Assembly (NCBI RefSeq): GCF_022581195.2
Contig: NC_061472.1
Coordinates: 10,912,001 to 10,976,000, forward strand
Source: Helicoverpa zea
Taxonomy: Eukaryota > Arthropoda > Insecta > Lepidoptera > Noctuidae
Length of the DNA: 64,000 nucleotides
Direction of reading: 5' to 3'
Position 1 is the first letter of the stretch. The number at the start of each line of letters is the position of its first letter. Under the pieces are notes generated by a model. That model saw only the letters and a list, made by a program, of their open reading frames with translations. It was not told the DNA's origin and did no database searches. This document shows positions 25,401 to 39,000 of this stretch, one piece after another. A program made the translations under genes and the position numbers.

Positions 25401-28400
25401 AGCACATAAGAGAGTAGATAGGGGTAGTAAATAAGAGAGTACATAGGGGTAGTACATAAGAGAGTACATAGGGGTAGTACATAAGAGAGTAGATAGGAGT
25501 ACCTAGTACATATGCGAGTTTACGAGGGAGTACATGAGGGAGAATATTGGTGGCAAATAAAGGCGCCCGCTATGGTAATCCATAACTGTGAGTTATAAAA
25601 TGATCATGCAGAGGGTTCACATCAACAGCGCAATGACACATCAAAATCATTTCATTGACAGGCCAGGCACTTATTGTATCCTTAGATTCTTTTTATTAGT
25701 TACTTTTAAAAATGAGTGTAGTATACCTGTCAGGCGTGTCCCCGGGCTTGGCGCCGAGCTCGACCTGCGCGAGGCGCGTGGCGTAGAGCTCGAGGCGCGA
25801 GTGCATGTCGGCGCCGCCCAGCGCGCCGCCGCCCGAGTGCTGCGGCGACGGCGCCGGCGACTCCAGCGCGTCACCTGGCCGACGAAAACAGTACTTATAT
25901 TCATGGTTCGTGATATGCCGTTCCTATGAAGTAAAAGTCTTAAAAGGACGTGGGTTTTAATCAGTAAAGAGTCTGACACTCCTTCAAGCTGCAAATACAG
26001 TAGACGGGGTAATTTTGATGATTCCACACCAAAAAAGGTATGCTAGGACTACAGACACATAAGACTTTTTAAAGACCACAGAGAAATCTCAAAACAGATT
26101 TCAATAACCTATATATTTGTGGAATTACTTGCTACCTCTACTGCATATAATTTGCCATTACTTATAGGGCTTGGATCAAAATTCTATCACTGGTAAGCAA
26201 TTCAATAGATAAATAGGTTACCTATTGAATTCTGCAGTAGTAGCGGTAAAAGTCTGACCTTAAAAATTTCTATAAATACTGCTGATTGTCATACCTTCGA
26301 GCACAGTCTGTACTGGCAGGTAGCCGACTCGGGGATGCTTCTTGAAGTAGCGAGCAGACTTGAACTTGTTGCGCAGAGCCCGGGTGAAGTCACGCACGTC
26401 TTCTCCCGATGTTGTCTGTCAAAGGAAATATTACATTGTTAGAATCGATAAAAAAGGCAGTAAAAAACAGCAAGTTTCAGTAATCTGGTTAACCAGTAAT
26501 CAAGGTCATCGTTTCCAAAGAAAGACGCCAATTGCTGGACATAAGCCTCGCCCAAGATTCACGACTGTTCCCGGTTTTCAGTAACCCATGCACATTGTTT
26601 CCCGGTGTCTTTGGCCAGTACGTCCGTCCATCTAGTATCAGGCCTGACCGCCCTGTCATGTGTAGAGTCGCCACTTGAAAATTTTTTGCCCCAATTCGAT
26701 AATGAAGGTAGTAAAAATAACTTACAGCAGTACAGTATTCTTGCATGGGATGCGTCAGCTTGTGGTTCTTAGCTTTTCGGCCGTTGAAGAAACATTTCTG
26801 GCACATGTCGAAGTTGAAGCATTTCAGACAACGGTATCTGGAAGAGACAATTGATTTGTTAAATTGTGATAAAGTGGCAGTTATATGTATAGTGATCGTT
26901 TCGATCAGAATACTTGCAATCATCATCAAACTTAGTATTTTGATAAATTAGAGACTAAAGAAAGTCCTGATACACATCAAATCTTAAACTTGTAAAGAAT
27001 TTTAATGGCGTCTCCCACCAATTTTCCCGAAAAACTCACTGGATCTCTTTTAAATTTTGATTTTTGCTCTTCTTTTTTATACAACCACATTTTTATACCA
27101 TCCAAGTACGTTTTTGCGTATTAAAATAATAAAAAACTCGAAACTCTTCGACTCACCTGAACCCAACAATCGGGTACTCCTTACAGATATTGCACTTGGC
27201 CTGATGCTTGGCCGTCTCCGCAGCCGCCAGCCGGTGCAGCACCGGTAGCCACACCATGGACTGCGGCTCCTTCTGCAGCCACTGCAGAAAGTGGCAGGCT
27301 TCTATGAACTGCAGCTGCCCATCTGCGTCCCGTTCTAAAGTCTTGTCTTTAGACGGCTCTGGCTCTTTGTCTTTCTCTTTTTCTGGGAGGTTCACTGTGG
27401 ATATTTTTGGGATTAGAGAATTTTTATATGTGAGCAAAAATATTTGTTTTCTGACATAACGGTATTTGTCTTGGGTGTTTCTTGTTAAGACTTTGCTTTG
27501 GAGTTGATGATCTCAGAATTTACAAAAAAAGATCAAATCGTTGTAATATTTGTAGTCGTTTAGTATCTCAAACTATCTAAACTCCTGAAAATAAATTAAA
27601 ATTTTAATAATTATGTTAGAAGCAGGTAGCATTGTGTTTTGATAGTTGTATGTTTATTTTGTACTCACCAACTTTCCTATCAAGAGTGCCACCCTTGTTG
27701 CCCTCCTTGGTGGCGGCGGATGCTTGCTCGAAGCAGCTCCGCACGGAGGGCTCGATGTTAGACCCTCCGAATGCTGCTACTTCACCCAGTTGTCGCGGTA
27801 CCTGGACAAAAAAAAATCATTTTTAAGTAAGAGCCTGCATTTGGGATCCTACGTTTACGATTGCAGATGGTTCTGAACCAGTTGTTATCCGGATTTTAGG
27901 TGTTCGTACCTCATCATGTAAAATTTACCTGTATGCAGTCGTGTAGCAACAGTCCGAGTTTTCTTTGGTCTGCTCTGCAGGACGGGTCTGCGATCAGCCG
28001 GAAGAGATACCTGAAAGTATAAATAATGTCTTAATCCCCAAGTCCACTTTTTTCCATAACCACATAGAAGATGTTTTATAAAGCATTGTCTTTTTTGGAT
28101 TTTTTATTAGTGTCTATACCTATAGCGTTCCAAAAGACCATGTTATCTGTTTCTATCGTATCATCAACTGCCAAATCATCTCTTACCTATACTTCTCCTC
28201 CAGGTGTCCCTTACACAGCAGCACCAGCCCCACCTTGAAGCTGAGCACCCGGATCTGTCCGGTGCGCTGGCTGTCGTACACGTTGAGCAACCAGTTGATC
28301 GACAGGTCCAGGCAGAGTGGCACGTTTACTAGGCTTGGGTTCTCTGCTGCTATTACCTGGTGGAAGATGGGACCTTTAATGTATGTATACAAATGTGTGT

Positions 28401-30933
28401 ATGTAGATAAATCGGTAAGAAAGATGTGACGATGTGTGGTGATTCTTCTTCGCAGTGGTGTGGGGTAGCTTTTGGGAGCTGCCTTTTGCAAAGACGTTCA
28501 AAATTATTTTGGGTTTGAGCTCTCATGGGTTATTTCAACTTTGTGAAATAATTATATGCAAGCTAATGTTGAAGAATTCTGGATCATCAGAATCGCCTTC
28601 CCCCTGTACAAGATCCTTAGACGATCTAAATGGACATGGGGGGACTTTTTTGGTCAGCACGCCCTCAAGAGTTTTTCAAACTGTGGGCTTAAAATTTTCC
28701 TTAAGTATTAAATAAAAATAACATTACATACCTCATACAAGGAAGTAAGTACAGTGATCATGTCAGGTATGTCAATGAGGCGATCGTTCTGCGCGCGCAG
28801 CCCGTGCGAGTCGAATGCTTCTAATGCGGCAGGGAGCTGCAGCATGTGCACTGGAAATAAGAGAACGTCAGGTTAGTAAAATAAGTACCTATTATTGAAG
28901 ATCATAATAATGACAGTGCCATATCAATCAGCTAAGATCCAGTATCATCAAATAACTAGGCTGCTCTGAACTCAGTCTATGTAATAATATTTACTTTATA
29001 CAATTGGTCTAATACATGGACCTAGAAGTGAAAGCAACTGTATGTGACGAGATCTTAGTCCATTTGATTTTATCAAAGCTTTTACGAGGAACCATACGGA
29101 CACTGGAGTTGTTACTTACTGCACAACGCCTTCTGCACCGTCCTCAACTTGAGCGCTGTCCGGTACGCGGAGAAGCGCACCTCGTTGAGGTCTGCTAGAG
29201 AGTTCATCAACTCGATCATCTTCGGGTGGTCCCAGTGTGTTGTCTCCAACTCATGGCTGTAGGGGAAATTGGTTTTATTACATTTGTGAATTCATCAGGA
29301 AGAGAATGAGGTTCAAAAATCTAATTAAAAATAATGAAGGTTGGGGTAACAAATATGTCTTACTACTAGTTACGTATTTGATAAGATTTCTCAGGCTGAG
29401 TGACTTAAGGTTTTATATCAAGGGGAATCATAATGTTCTAGAACACATTACGATTATTCTTTAAATAGCCTTAGAACGAATCCGTGCGGTATCTCTTTCC
29501 ACTCCTTTCTCTATTACGTGTCATACTCCTGAATTTATTTAAATAGGTCAAAAACTCACTTGATATAATAAGGTACATTGGCAGGCGTGACAGCTCTCTC
29601 CCAGGGCTGTTCCACAGAGCCGGCGAGGAAGCCCTGCGCTGCGCCCGCGCCGCCATCCCTCGCGACTCCGGTCAGTTGACGCACGCGCTCCTCGCCGCCA
29701 GACATCAGACCTGATACCCTGGAAAATGATGATGTGGATGAGTTGGAGAAAGATTTGTATTTTAAGGGACTAACTAAGGACCTATTTTATAAGGTATTGC
29801 AGACTGTTTAGAGGCAGATTTGTTTAAGTCCCAGACACATAGAAAATCTATCGTTTCTCGAACACTCGGCGTTTAAAGTGTTATAATGCTGTCACTGATG
29901 CAGTCGAAGAATTAAGGTTCAAGTTATGGTAAGAGTCTATACTTCTACGTATGGAAGAAGGTATCAAAATTGGAGCCTAAAACCTAAAACATTGACAAAC
30001 AGCTTCCAGAAAATCTGGAAGGATGGTAGTTGATGGCATATTTTTACGATCTATGGGATCGGCTAGGAGAATCTTTTAAATTATTCATAAGTGCAATGGA
30101 TTCCTAAATATGTATTATGATGTTGTGTCCTAAAAACCCTTTTAATCCTGACCCAGGGTGCCTGTCACTTGTACAAAGTCCATCAAGTATGTAGGTTGAC
30201 AGGCACCTCTCAGAATGAATATAAACACTTTAATTGACTTGCAATGATCGTCGCCATGTTTAACATTCCTCACATACTAATATTTACGTATAAAGGCAAT
30301 GCTCGTGACTTATCTAACTTTTCAATGGGCTGTGGTCACGTTCATAGATTTTTATCTGTTATGTCTCTCTGTCATTGAGATCGTTTTAGATGTTGATAGT
30401 AATTAACAGATTAATGTAATTTGTATTGTCTTAATTGATTACAGTTTTGCTGTTAGTATACTGTTTCGCTGAATGCAGTCTAATTATGAACTTACAAGTT
30501 TCCTCTGCATCTTCATCTTCATAATCAATTATTGTATCGATGTTAACTTCATTACATTTTATTTAGGTATATAACAACATATGTTATTGCTTTACATATT
30601 TCTGTGGGATTTACAAAAACGATCTCATATAAAAATAATTTAAAAAATGTTGATTGTATTTTGTAACTCTTACCTAGTATTCAAATCATCAAGCCTAGCC
30701 AACAAATGATCAGGCAGCTGAATCTTATCTCTCGCCAGCTGCTGAGCTTGCGCATGGAGTTCATCAGCCAGTCTCCTCAGAGGAGGCAGTTGTGCGCGGG
30801 CGCGGGAGACGGCGTCGAGCTGCGCGCGCGCATCGCGAGCATCACCCGGCCCGCGCCATGATGAACGCGCTGCCTCGGCGGCTTGTACCCGGCCTGCGAG
30901 CTCGTCTAATGAGGTGGTGAAGGTTCGGACACG
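22406..30933 (-). CDS. Dys: Dystrophin, C-terminal part (spectrin segment, WW, EF-hand, ZZ, coiled coil)
   Basis: Exons in transcript order: 30933-30674, 29718-29560, 29256-29120, 28850-28732, 28356-28187, 28010-27929, 27801-27669, 27394-27157, 26837-26726, 26415-26295, 25874-25727, 25259-25119, 24928-24802, 24338-24210, 23851-23728, 23362-23267, 22521-22406 (TAG). Phases agree throughout: 803 codons plus stop. The first exon is a spectrin-repeat-like helix. A WW domain follows (WERAVTPANVPYYINH then TTHWDHPKM), the EF-hand-type dystroglycan-binding region (LNVYDSQRTGQIRVLSFK), the ZZ finger (CNICKEYPIVGFRYRCLKC, then MCQKCFF) and two heptad-rich helices (LEEENASLQAEYERL; LLRQHKGRLEARMQILEEHN). 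Dystrophin links cortical actin to the membrane dystroglycan complex. The actin-binding end and most spectrin repeats are not in the window. The small exon 23267-23362 encodes a Gly/Ala then poly-Pro stretch and may be alternatively used. Confidence 0.93.
24057..24192. repeat. Interspersed repeat fragment in a dystrophin intron
   Basis: The string aaaatgaattgctgttcgtt, followed by ctcgagaatggctggactga and ending agctagtatt, matches a widespread insect repeat type (mutated 3' ends of LINE-derived elements). Similar pieces occur at 35615-35690 and 51005-51120. Confidence 0.4.
25389..25512. repeat. 25-bp minisatellite, about five copies, in a dystrophin intron
   Basis: Units built on acataggggtagtacataag repeat at 25-base spacing (for example acataggggt at 25441 and 25466), with single-base variants (agat/acat, agcac/agtaa/agtac). 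Confidence 0.8.
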
Positions 30934-31265
30934 CTGGAAGAGAAATATAGGTGGTTAATCTTCGTGTATGATGGCAGTTCGAGACATAAAATAATTCAAA
31001 ACTCAAAAAACGTATTTGTATGTCGCTAAATATAAACTATAGAAAATCAATTGTGTCTCGCGTATATCTACGATACGGCATACGGGTTAAGCCTCATTTG
31101 TGATGAGTTCAGTAATTATTGTTAGCATCAAAATTGTCGACATCATCACATCACCGATCCTAATTTAGCTGTCGTCAATTTTATCAATCAATCATTTTGT
31201 TAATTTGTAAATTGACATTTGATTTGATGATCGGCGATGTTATAGAACACCTGATGTTGCTTAAT

Positions 31266-33050
31266 AGGGTAAAGGCGGGATAGATGCCGCAGTGGGATAG
31301 ATGCCCCATTTTTAAAAAACCTAACTTCCCATGCTCGCGATTAAGAAACTACCGTTTAACTAGAAGCCACAAGCACCCCGCACCTAAATTAGCCACGCGC
31401 CATCGAGGGATGAGGTCGCGTTTCGCTCGTGTGTGAATTCATCTCCGCGGCGAACTTACAGCGAGCGTAAAATTTTTAAAGGTGCGTATTTGCTGTTGTA
31501 TAACTTTATAAGTAGATATTAATTCCATCAATTTTTTTTATTACGTATGTATATTGTTTCATGAAGTATACATTTTGATGTAAATAGTTGCTCTATTGTA
31601 TTTATTTATTTAAAAAAATACTAGGGCATCTAACCCTGTCAAAAAGGATAGTTGCCCTGATTTTTTACGGTATAGGTGCCCCTAGGGGCATCTATCCCTC
31701 CATACACCACGTGTACCCTGAATGTATTATAAGTGCTTTGAATATATATTTTTCATGTGTTTATGTATAGGTATTTACACTTTTTATTGATTACGAATGA
31801 TTGACAGTTCAAACAGTGAAGATGAAGACAATTTACTTAAGAACAAAGTTAAGGAATAGAAAACTAAAGGTTTGCCGGTGAAGAAGACTAAAAGAGATGG
31901 GCAGGATGAGCCTAAAGATACAAATAAAAATAACTGCATATAATGCTTTGAAAACTATGAATAAACAAAGTCTAAATCCGACTGGATTCAATGTGTAATG
32001 TGTCAGTGCTCGTTACATGAAACCTCTATACTTTTCAGAAATTTTTGCTCGAGATGTAGAAAACTTAAAGCACTGTCCGGTTAAATATTATGATGCTAAG
32101 TATATTGTGTTATTTTAGTTTTTAAGAAAGAATGATTTTTATGATTTTGCATGTTGAAACTAAATAATTAATATTTTATAATAAGTGTTTCAAATATAAA
32201 ATACATTACTTTTGTTGAACAAATACTTTTAGAATATTATTGTGTTAATTTTAATTAATCTGATAATGAATATAAAAGTCGTGGTGGCCTAGTGGGTAAA
32301 AGACCAACCTCTCAAGTATGAGGGCGCGGGTTCGATCCCAGGTCAGGCAAGTACCAATGCAACTTTTCTAAGTTTGTATGTACTTTCTAAGTATATCTTA
32401 GACACCATTGACTGTGTTTCGGATGACACGTTAAACTTTAGGTCCCGGCTGTCATTAAACATCCTTGGCAGTCGTTACGGGTAGTCAGAAGCCAGTAAGT
32501 CTGACACCAGTCTAACCAAGGGGTATCGGGTTGCCCGGGTAACTGGGTTGAGGAGGTCAGATAGGCAGTCGCTTCTTGTAAAGCACTGGTACTCAGCTGA
32601 ATCCGGTTAGACTGGAAGCCGACCCCAACATGATTGGGAAAAAGGCACGGAGGATGATGAATGAATATAAAAAGATTTTAAAAACTGCAAAATACTTTTC
32701 ATTTCAAATAAATTAAAGTCAAAAAATAAATAAATATTATTAATATAATATACTTAAACAGTATGAAGGGCATCTATCCCGCACCGTAGGCATCTATCCT
32801 CGCTAGTATTTTCAAGGTGGGGCAACTATCCATAGGGGTAGGCATCTATCCCCAAAAATTGAGGTCTACAAAAAGCTAAAATCTGCAAAACGTGTAGTAT
32901 ATAGGTCCAAAAAGACAAATCACAAATAAACATAAAGGATTAAACTAGTTACATTCATAGGTGTTATTAATGTAGAACCAATATTTATTAAATTATAAGC
33001 ATATTTCAAAAGTGGGGCATCTATCCCGCCTTTACCCTAGAGGTACATTA
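31266..33050. mobile_element. Decayed pogo-like (Tc1/mariner group) DNA transposon with subterminal repeats
   Basis: Inverted ends: agggtaaaggcgggatagatgcc on the left and its complement ending at 33048, each next to TA (apparent TA target duplication). The 12-mer gggatagatgcc or its complement recurs, with variants, at both ends and around 31622, 31680, 32764, 32790 and 32840, like iterated transposase-binding sites. Inside, at 31797-32088, a plus-strand reading broken by three stops shows a Ser/Asp-rich start, a Lys-rich stretch and a Cys pattern (CFENYE, DWIQCVMCQC, NFCSRC) like the PHD-type zinc finger that ends many insect pogo-like transposases. The rest of the transposase is absent. 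A SINE has inserted within it. Confidence 0.65.
32278..32659 (+). mobile_element. tRNA-derived SINE (family A), full length with 13-bp target-site duplication
   Basis: The head has an A-box-like tggcctagtggg and a B box ggttcgatccc at the spacing of a tRNA-type Pol III promoter. The body ends ccccaacatgattggg and a (GATGA)-type tail. The direct repeat aatgaatataaaa flanks it at 32265-32277 and 32660-32672. It sits inside the pogo-like element and is therefore younger. Partial copies of the same family lie at 4414, 5455, 14783 and 17891. Confidence 0.9.
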
Positions 33051-36000
33051 CAGTACCTCTTTAATCAATTAGAATAAAATTTTCTAGCATATCCTGTATC
33101 GTATGAAACAAGAAACCGTCCCTAATCTCTAGCTACTGAAAATAAAAGACAAGTTTTTTTCTAAATAAACAAAGAGGGTATCTTTATGTTTTCTCCAAGA
33201 GACCAGAGACCGGTCGCTACAGTGGCCTTCCTACAGCCTTGCGACTGGTGTAGAGTTACCAACGACCGCAGCTTCCTAATGTTACCTACTGGAATGTTGG
33301 GCTGGGAAAAAAATACTAAGGCTTACCGACAAAACTTTGTTTTGATTTGTTCACCGACAAAATAAAAGTGAGTTTTCTTAAAACTACAGGTTACTATGAA
33401 TGTGTACCTTCCAATTTCAAAGTAAACAGCCGTTTTGAGAAAAAATACGAATATGTTGTTGGTGAAGTTGGGCCTAAGTTTTCTTTTTTTCATTAAGGTG
33501 GAAATAATTCGTAATTGTCTTTTTACTAGGTACTTTTGCTCTGGTATTTGAAAAACCTAGACCTTCTTGGCGCTATTAAGCAGCGCATGGGAAATTGACA
33601 TCAATACCTACCTGAACGATTATACAAGCTGATGATTTGCATCCGTGCAATGTTCAATATACTTTTGGGAAGAAATAGGTACTTGGAAACGTATAACTAG
33701 TTTGACGTTTCGGAAGAATTTTAATAGGTCTTTTAAAGAGAGTGATGTTGACATAATTATTTACCACAGAAAAACTGTAGATCGTGTACTTAACGAAGAA
33801 GATAAATTAAGTAATTAAAAACAAAACAAAGCGAGTGTTGTCTCTCGTTAAGGATCGTTTAAGCACTTAGCTGACTTACGCACAATCTACAGACAATTGA
33901 CCCGATAGAATGATTGTTTGTACCTACATAATTACACAACTTGTTTGAAGCAAAACTATAGAACCGTATCGAAGAGATATTTAGACTTTTATTTAGATTA
34001 GAGACTTCTTGACTTCTTGAGCAGCCTTGGAAGCCATTTGTACTAAAATTTTCTCCATTCGTCCAATCCACAGAAAAATATAAAAGTATCATCAAGGAAA
34101 CTTACCAAGAAAAAATACAATACCTCAATATCATAAATCCTTATCAAAAACTACCCACCATCAAATATAGAGGAAAAAAAACGGAAAAAATCACAACTCA
34201 ACTACATAGTTGTCCATAGTGTGCATTCTACGAGATTTCCCCCGGATAATCGGTATCTGACGTTATACCCGGGTCGAGATGGCAAGGCGCGATAGCCACC
34301 CGCATTTACCCGACTATGAAGAAAGGGTATTGTGTTATTATCTTCATAGCTTGTTTGAAAGGGTAGGTATTTAGGGCCCTGATAAGAACCTAGGTCAGAC
34401 GAAATAGGCGGCTAAGATAGAATTTCTAGTTTTCAATTTTACTCTGACCGTCCTTGTTGGGACATTTTGAAAATGCTAGTTGTTCCCCGTGGTTTAAGCC
34501 GTGTCTCAGGGGACACCTACAGCAAATTTTCGCGCTGAGATATACGGCCTAGGTATATGGTATTCTGATATATACCTAAGTTATATTGCTACCAAGTTTC
34601 ATCAAAAATACTCCCAAACTTTCGCCGTGATAATATGTCCCAAACACAATGTCTACCTTCATGAGGGGCCTTAAAATTATTGTTACATTACCAAATAAAC
34701 TAGAACTCCATTCAAGACGGATAGTTCACAATTTTCGCCACGAACTTCAGCGTCCATGGGGACTCCTAGAGATCGCAAGTGCGATACCACATGAAGCATG
34801 GTTTGTTTTATGCCATCTCTTATCTGAACATTTTCGCAAAAATACCCAGTGTGGCGCGTAAAATTTTACGAGACTGCTGTGTCCTGGGGTCTTGTGTTTT
34901 CTTTTGAGAATTGCTCCTTGGTTTTTTGGGAAACATTTCAAGAGTAAAGCATCTTTCTATATATCTCATTGGGTTAACAAAATCAAAATCATGTTAACAA
35001 ATTAAACAGTAAACGGATACTTTTTGAACTTCAAACTTTGAATTGTACAATGCCCCCAAAATATTCCGCAACGGCTTATATAACTTATTTACTCCGAAAC
35101 CGTCAATTTATTAAACTTTTAAAGTTCGGACTCTACAAGCTTTTGACTATTATCGAATACAGCAGTATTCGACTCAGGAGTCAAACATAGATAAACATAG
35201 ATATTCATATAATAGAAAATACTACCTAATCTCAGAGATTTTCTATAATAATCGCTCCACATAAGTCAAACAACATTATCACAATAAGCTATCGACTCCT
35301 GCGCATGTACCCGCTACAAGTTACAACACAATGGGTGCGCCCTGCGATGTGGACTAATGCGTTCCACAAGCATTTCACTATGACTTACATTATTTTAGTT
35401 CTGTTTGATATGATAAGTTGTCTTAGTTCTAATCTAAACTGTGTATCAGATTTAGAAATGTAGTGTTATGGTCAAACAACTTTGCAATTTGTAAATACAC
35501 GACAGTGATAATGATATAATTTACGAAAAAACTTCTACTGCGCATTCACGAGGTGTCCATTGCTGACTTCGGAGCGGAAGATTTATTTGATAGGAGGCTT
35601 ATTGCCTTTTAATTATAAATGCGAGTAAAACTCGGTCTGTCCGTCATGGTTTCACGTCAAAACTAGTTCCTGAAATCAAATAGAGACTGCTAAAGGCCCA
35701 AGGAAGAACAACCTAATCATCAATCAAAAATGAACCCTTATACTATATTTATTACTCCAATAACAAATAAGTACTTTACAGAAATACTTGCTTTATGTAG
35801 TGTAGAAATATGTTGATTGTCTTGTTCATTATTATATCTGAGCTTAGGTAAGGCTAATGGTGTAATACTCGATTCAATAAATCATTTCTTAAAATATACA
35901 TACATATTGTTGGTGCAAGAATAGTTGTTATTGTAGATATTCAAATTATTTTAGAACAACATAAATCTTGAAAGTCAATTAAGGAAAACAGTTCAATTTA

Positions 36001-39000
36001 CATTTGAACCAGTTTTCATTGTTGCGCTTATATTTTTGAATGTTGGATTGCTTTGGGCGTTTTCTATATAAATCTATCAATTTACTTGATCCAAACAATG
36101 TGTGCGCATGAGTAAGGTATCAAAAATTTCAAATTTCAGAGTGGAAAAGTCGTTTTACAGAAACGTTTATACTTCTATTTTAACTAACATGAAATCACTA
36201 TTATCTAAAACCGTCATATTATCTCAAAAATGCGACTCCACCAAAAACACAAGACAGCCAGAGACAGTAAAAGTACCGGAAGCATGTTGTAAACAAACAA
36301 ACAAACAGTTAAATAGAGCAGCAAGGTCACCGCATACAGTGATTCACGTCTGCGCACGCGCAGTGTGCGCCGCTCATTATCAGCTGTCGGCCAATGAACT
36401 GCGCTTAGAAGTGATTTGTATGGGGTTGTGTTAATTGATGACTTTGAGACTTTAATTATGTATTTATTAAGGAAGTATATGTAGAACTTTGATTTAATTG
36501 CTTGAGTTTGGAAGCACAATCGTAAGGAAATAAAATTAAGTAGCAATCCAGCAATGCAGATCCTTCGGCTGAAACGACAACTAAATAAATTCCTACTGAA
36601 AAAAGGCTAAATGAAAACGAGTCAATCAAGGGCTTAGGGGTACTGAAACAAATTTAATGGTGCCAGTACATTATTAATTACTAGCTTCCGCCAGCGGCTT
36701 CGCCCGCGTGGTGTGTTGATAAAAAGTAGCCTATGTGTTAATCTGGGGTATCACCTATCTACATACCAAATCCCATTAAAATCGGTCCAGGCGTTTTTGC
36801 GTGATTGAATAACAAACATACATCCATACTTTCTCACACACTTTCACATTTATAATATAAGTAGAATTGAGTTTCCGACATTAATTTTAGCACTACATAA
36901 GCATAATATGTACCTATTAATAGGCTTAGCTCTCATACAAACTGTCCTACAAAAGTAGATAAAAATCGCACCTAATTGCTTCATCATGATAACATTTAAT
37001 ACACATAAACCTCTAAACATTACCTTCCATAAATGGTAAGATTTCTGTATTAGTATAGCACAAGTATGCTTAACTCTCATCTTAGTTTAATCAGTGCTAC
37101 AACAGTAACACGAGCAGGGAGCCATATAAGTTGTGTACTATTATGTACAGTCGCGGGCGTTAGTGGTTGAGCACTTGATTTTGTAGGAATTTAGCCGTAT
37201 AATGCGATTGATCAAAATCGTAATTAGGGAAATTTCGAATGTATTACATGGTGTGCATTAAAAACACCTGTAGCTGAAAAGTTGGTTCGGTTGGTGGTTT
37301 CAGGTGTTTTTATGGTTAGTTTGTTCGCTTTGGCGTGCTTATCACCTCAGTAATTACTGATCATGTCCGAATATTATTTTAGTTTAGATAGTCAATTTAT
37401 CGAGGAAAGCTATTGGCTTAATTTTTATCAAGGTGTGCAAAGAAGAAGTTTCTGTGGGACGTTATTAAAACTGGTAGAGGAAGCTGAAACTGAATAACCT
37501 AATAACCGGCTAGATAAACCTTTTTATTAATCATTGACAACATATTATTAGGATCAATCCTTTGTTTATTAGGAACATATTATTATGGTAAATCTGTTGA
37601 AGTTTTTAAAGCGTGTAACCCTTTTTAATTACTGAAGCCACCAATTTACAAAGGTAAGAAAGTGGTCCAACCATGACTGTCGTCAACAGTACTATTAGTA
37701 GACAGATGTACTGCACTGATTGAGGTTATTGCTTCACGATAACGCTTATCTGCTCGTTACAGCTTCCGTGTGCCGGTCAACTGGCTTACATTTGTTGTGT
37801 TATTGTAGTTATTAACCACAGGTTAAGCTGCATCTTAGGAAAAATATTGTTTAAGAAATAGGGCAAATAGTGTGACAGTTTCAAGACTAGGCAACTTTAC
37901 TATTATAAAACTAACTATCAATAGTTAATGTTCATGGTATTTTGAATGCAAGGAATAATCTAGAAGTAGTAGGTTTCAGAAGAAGACCGTATATTTTACT
38001 TTTCACTATTTATTAAAAGAATACCTTTCAATTAAATGATATCAATATTTCCAAGTCATTTTCTAATTCCCATATTACATACCGCCATACCACAAACCAT
38101 ACCATATTATGTATAATTGTAGTATGCTATGATTGTGTTATATAGTAAACTTCTCACGCAACCACTATTCACCACTACCAACAAATAAAAAAACAAAAAA
38201 CAACCAAAACTCAAAAATTCTTATCCTCAGCACCCAGTACATCATTCTCTCTGACCTTACCTCCACGTCCTTCAGAACCTAACAGTACCAATTGGATCAG
38301 TAGAAAAACCAGTCCAGGAGTACCAGACGCGAAGAACACGCTAAAATTGTATGCTAATAGGATTAGCCTGAATTATCTTGTGACGAACTGGTTTCTGGAT
38401 TGTGGGCTGTTACATTGTAATCGGTAAGGAAAGGAATCCAGACTGTTCTTATCCAATAAGGTGATGGCCAGTTTCTGAGCGCCTTTATTCAATTTTAAGT
38501 GAAAAGGGATTGATAACCTTGGAACTCGAAAACCGTATTAAGGCGTACCTAAGAAGATCAATTTAAATCCTTTCGCTAATTTTAGTCAAATTATGAGGAA
38601 TACTATCAACATGCCATAAAAGTAGACAAATACTGAGATAGACTTCAAAGCTAAAACTAATGTTCAATAGTTGCATCTTGCTGAACTAACGTTGTCTTAG
38701 TTAAGTTAATATTAATTAAATATATCACTCTGTTACCTCAGATTATAATTATGAAGTCTTCCATACAAACGTCATCCCGTAATTATTGGAGTTTTACTAT
38801 AACTTAACCGATGTTAGAACATAGCTTAGCAATTACATAAAACATGAGTTAAGTGCTGAGGAAGTTAACTAACCTTAGAAATAAATATCTACAATCCACA
38901 CATTCATAGAACATATAATTCCTGTATCATTTACTTCGAAATGATCAGACAAGCTTTTTCTGCAATTCTACAAATGTAAGTTATAACTTATAACTTTAAA

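Noticed and set aside
25389..25512. CRISPR-like regular repeats
   Set aside because: A minisatellite with no unique spacers, in an animal intron.
25671..26027. 118-codon minus-strand ORF, Arg-rich
   Set aside because: Wrong frame over dystrophin exon 25727-25874; the correct frame splices in phase on both sides.
36340..36400. CpG-containing patch as a dystrophin short-isoform promoter
   Set aside because: Only base composition and an NRF-1-like string support it; no first exon could be linked.
38264..38342. Minus-strand stretch with acceptor- and donor-like edges encoding a hydrophobic SGTPGLVFLLIQLVLLG segment
   Set aside because: About 79 bases with no partner exon in phase and no match to dystrophin; probably chance.
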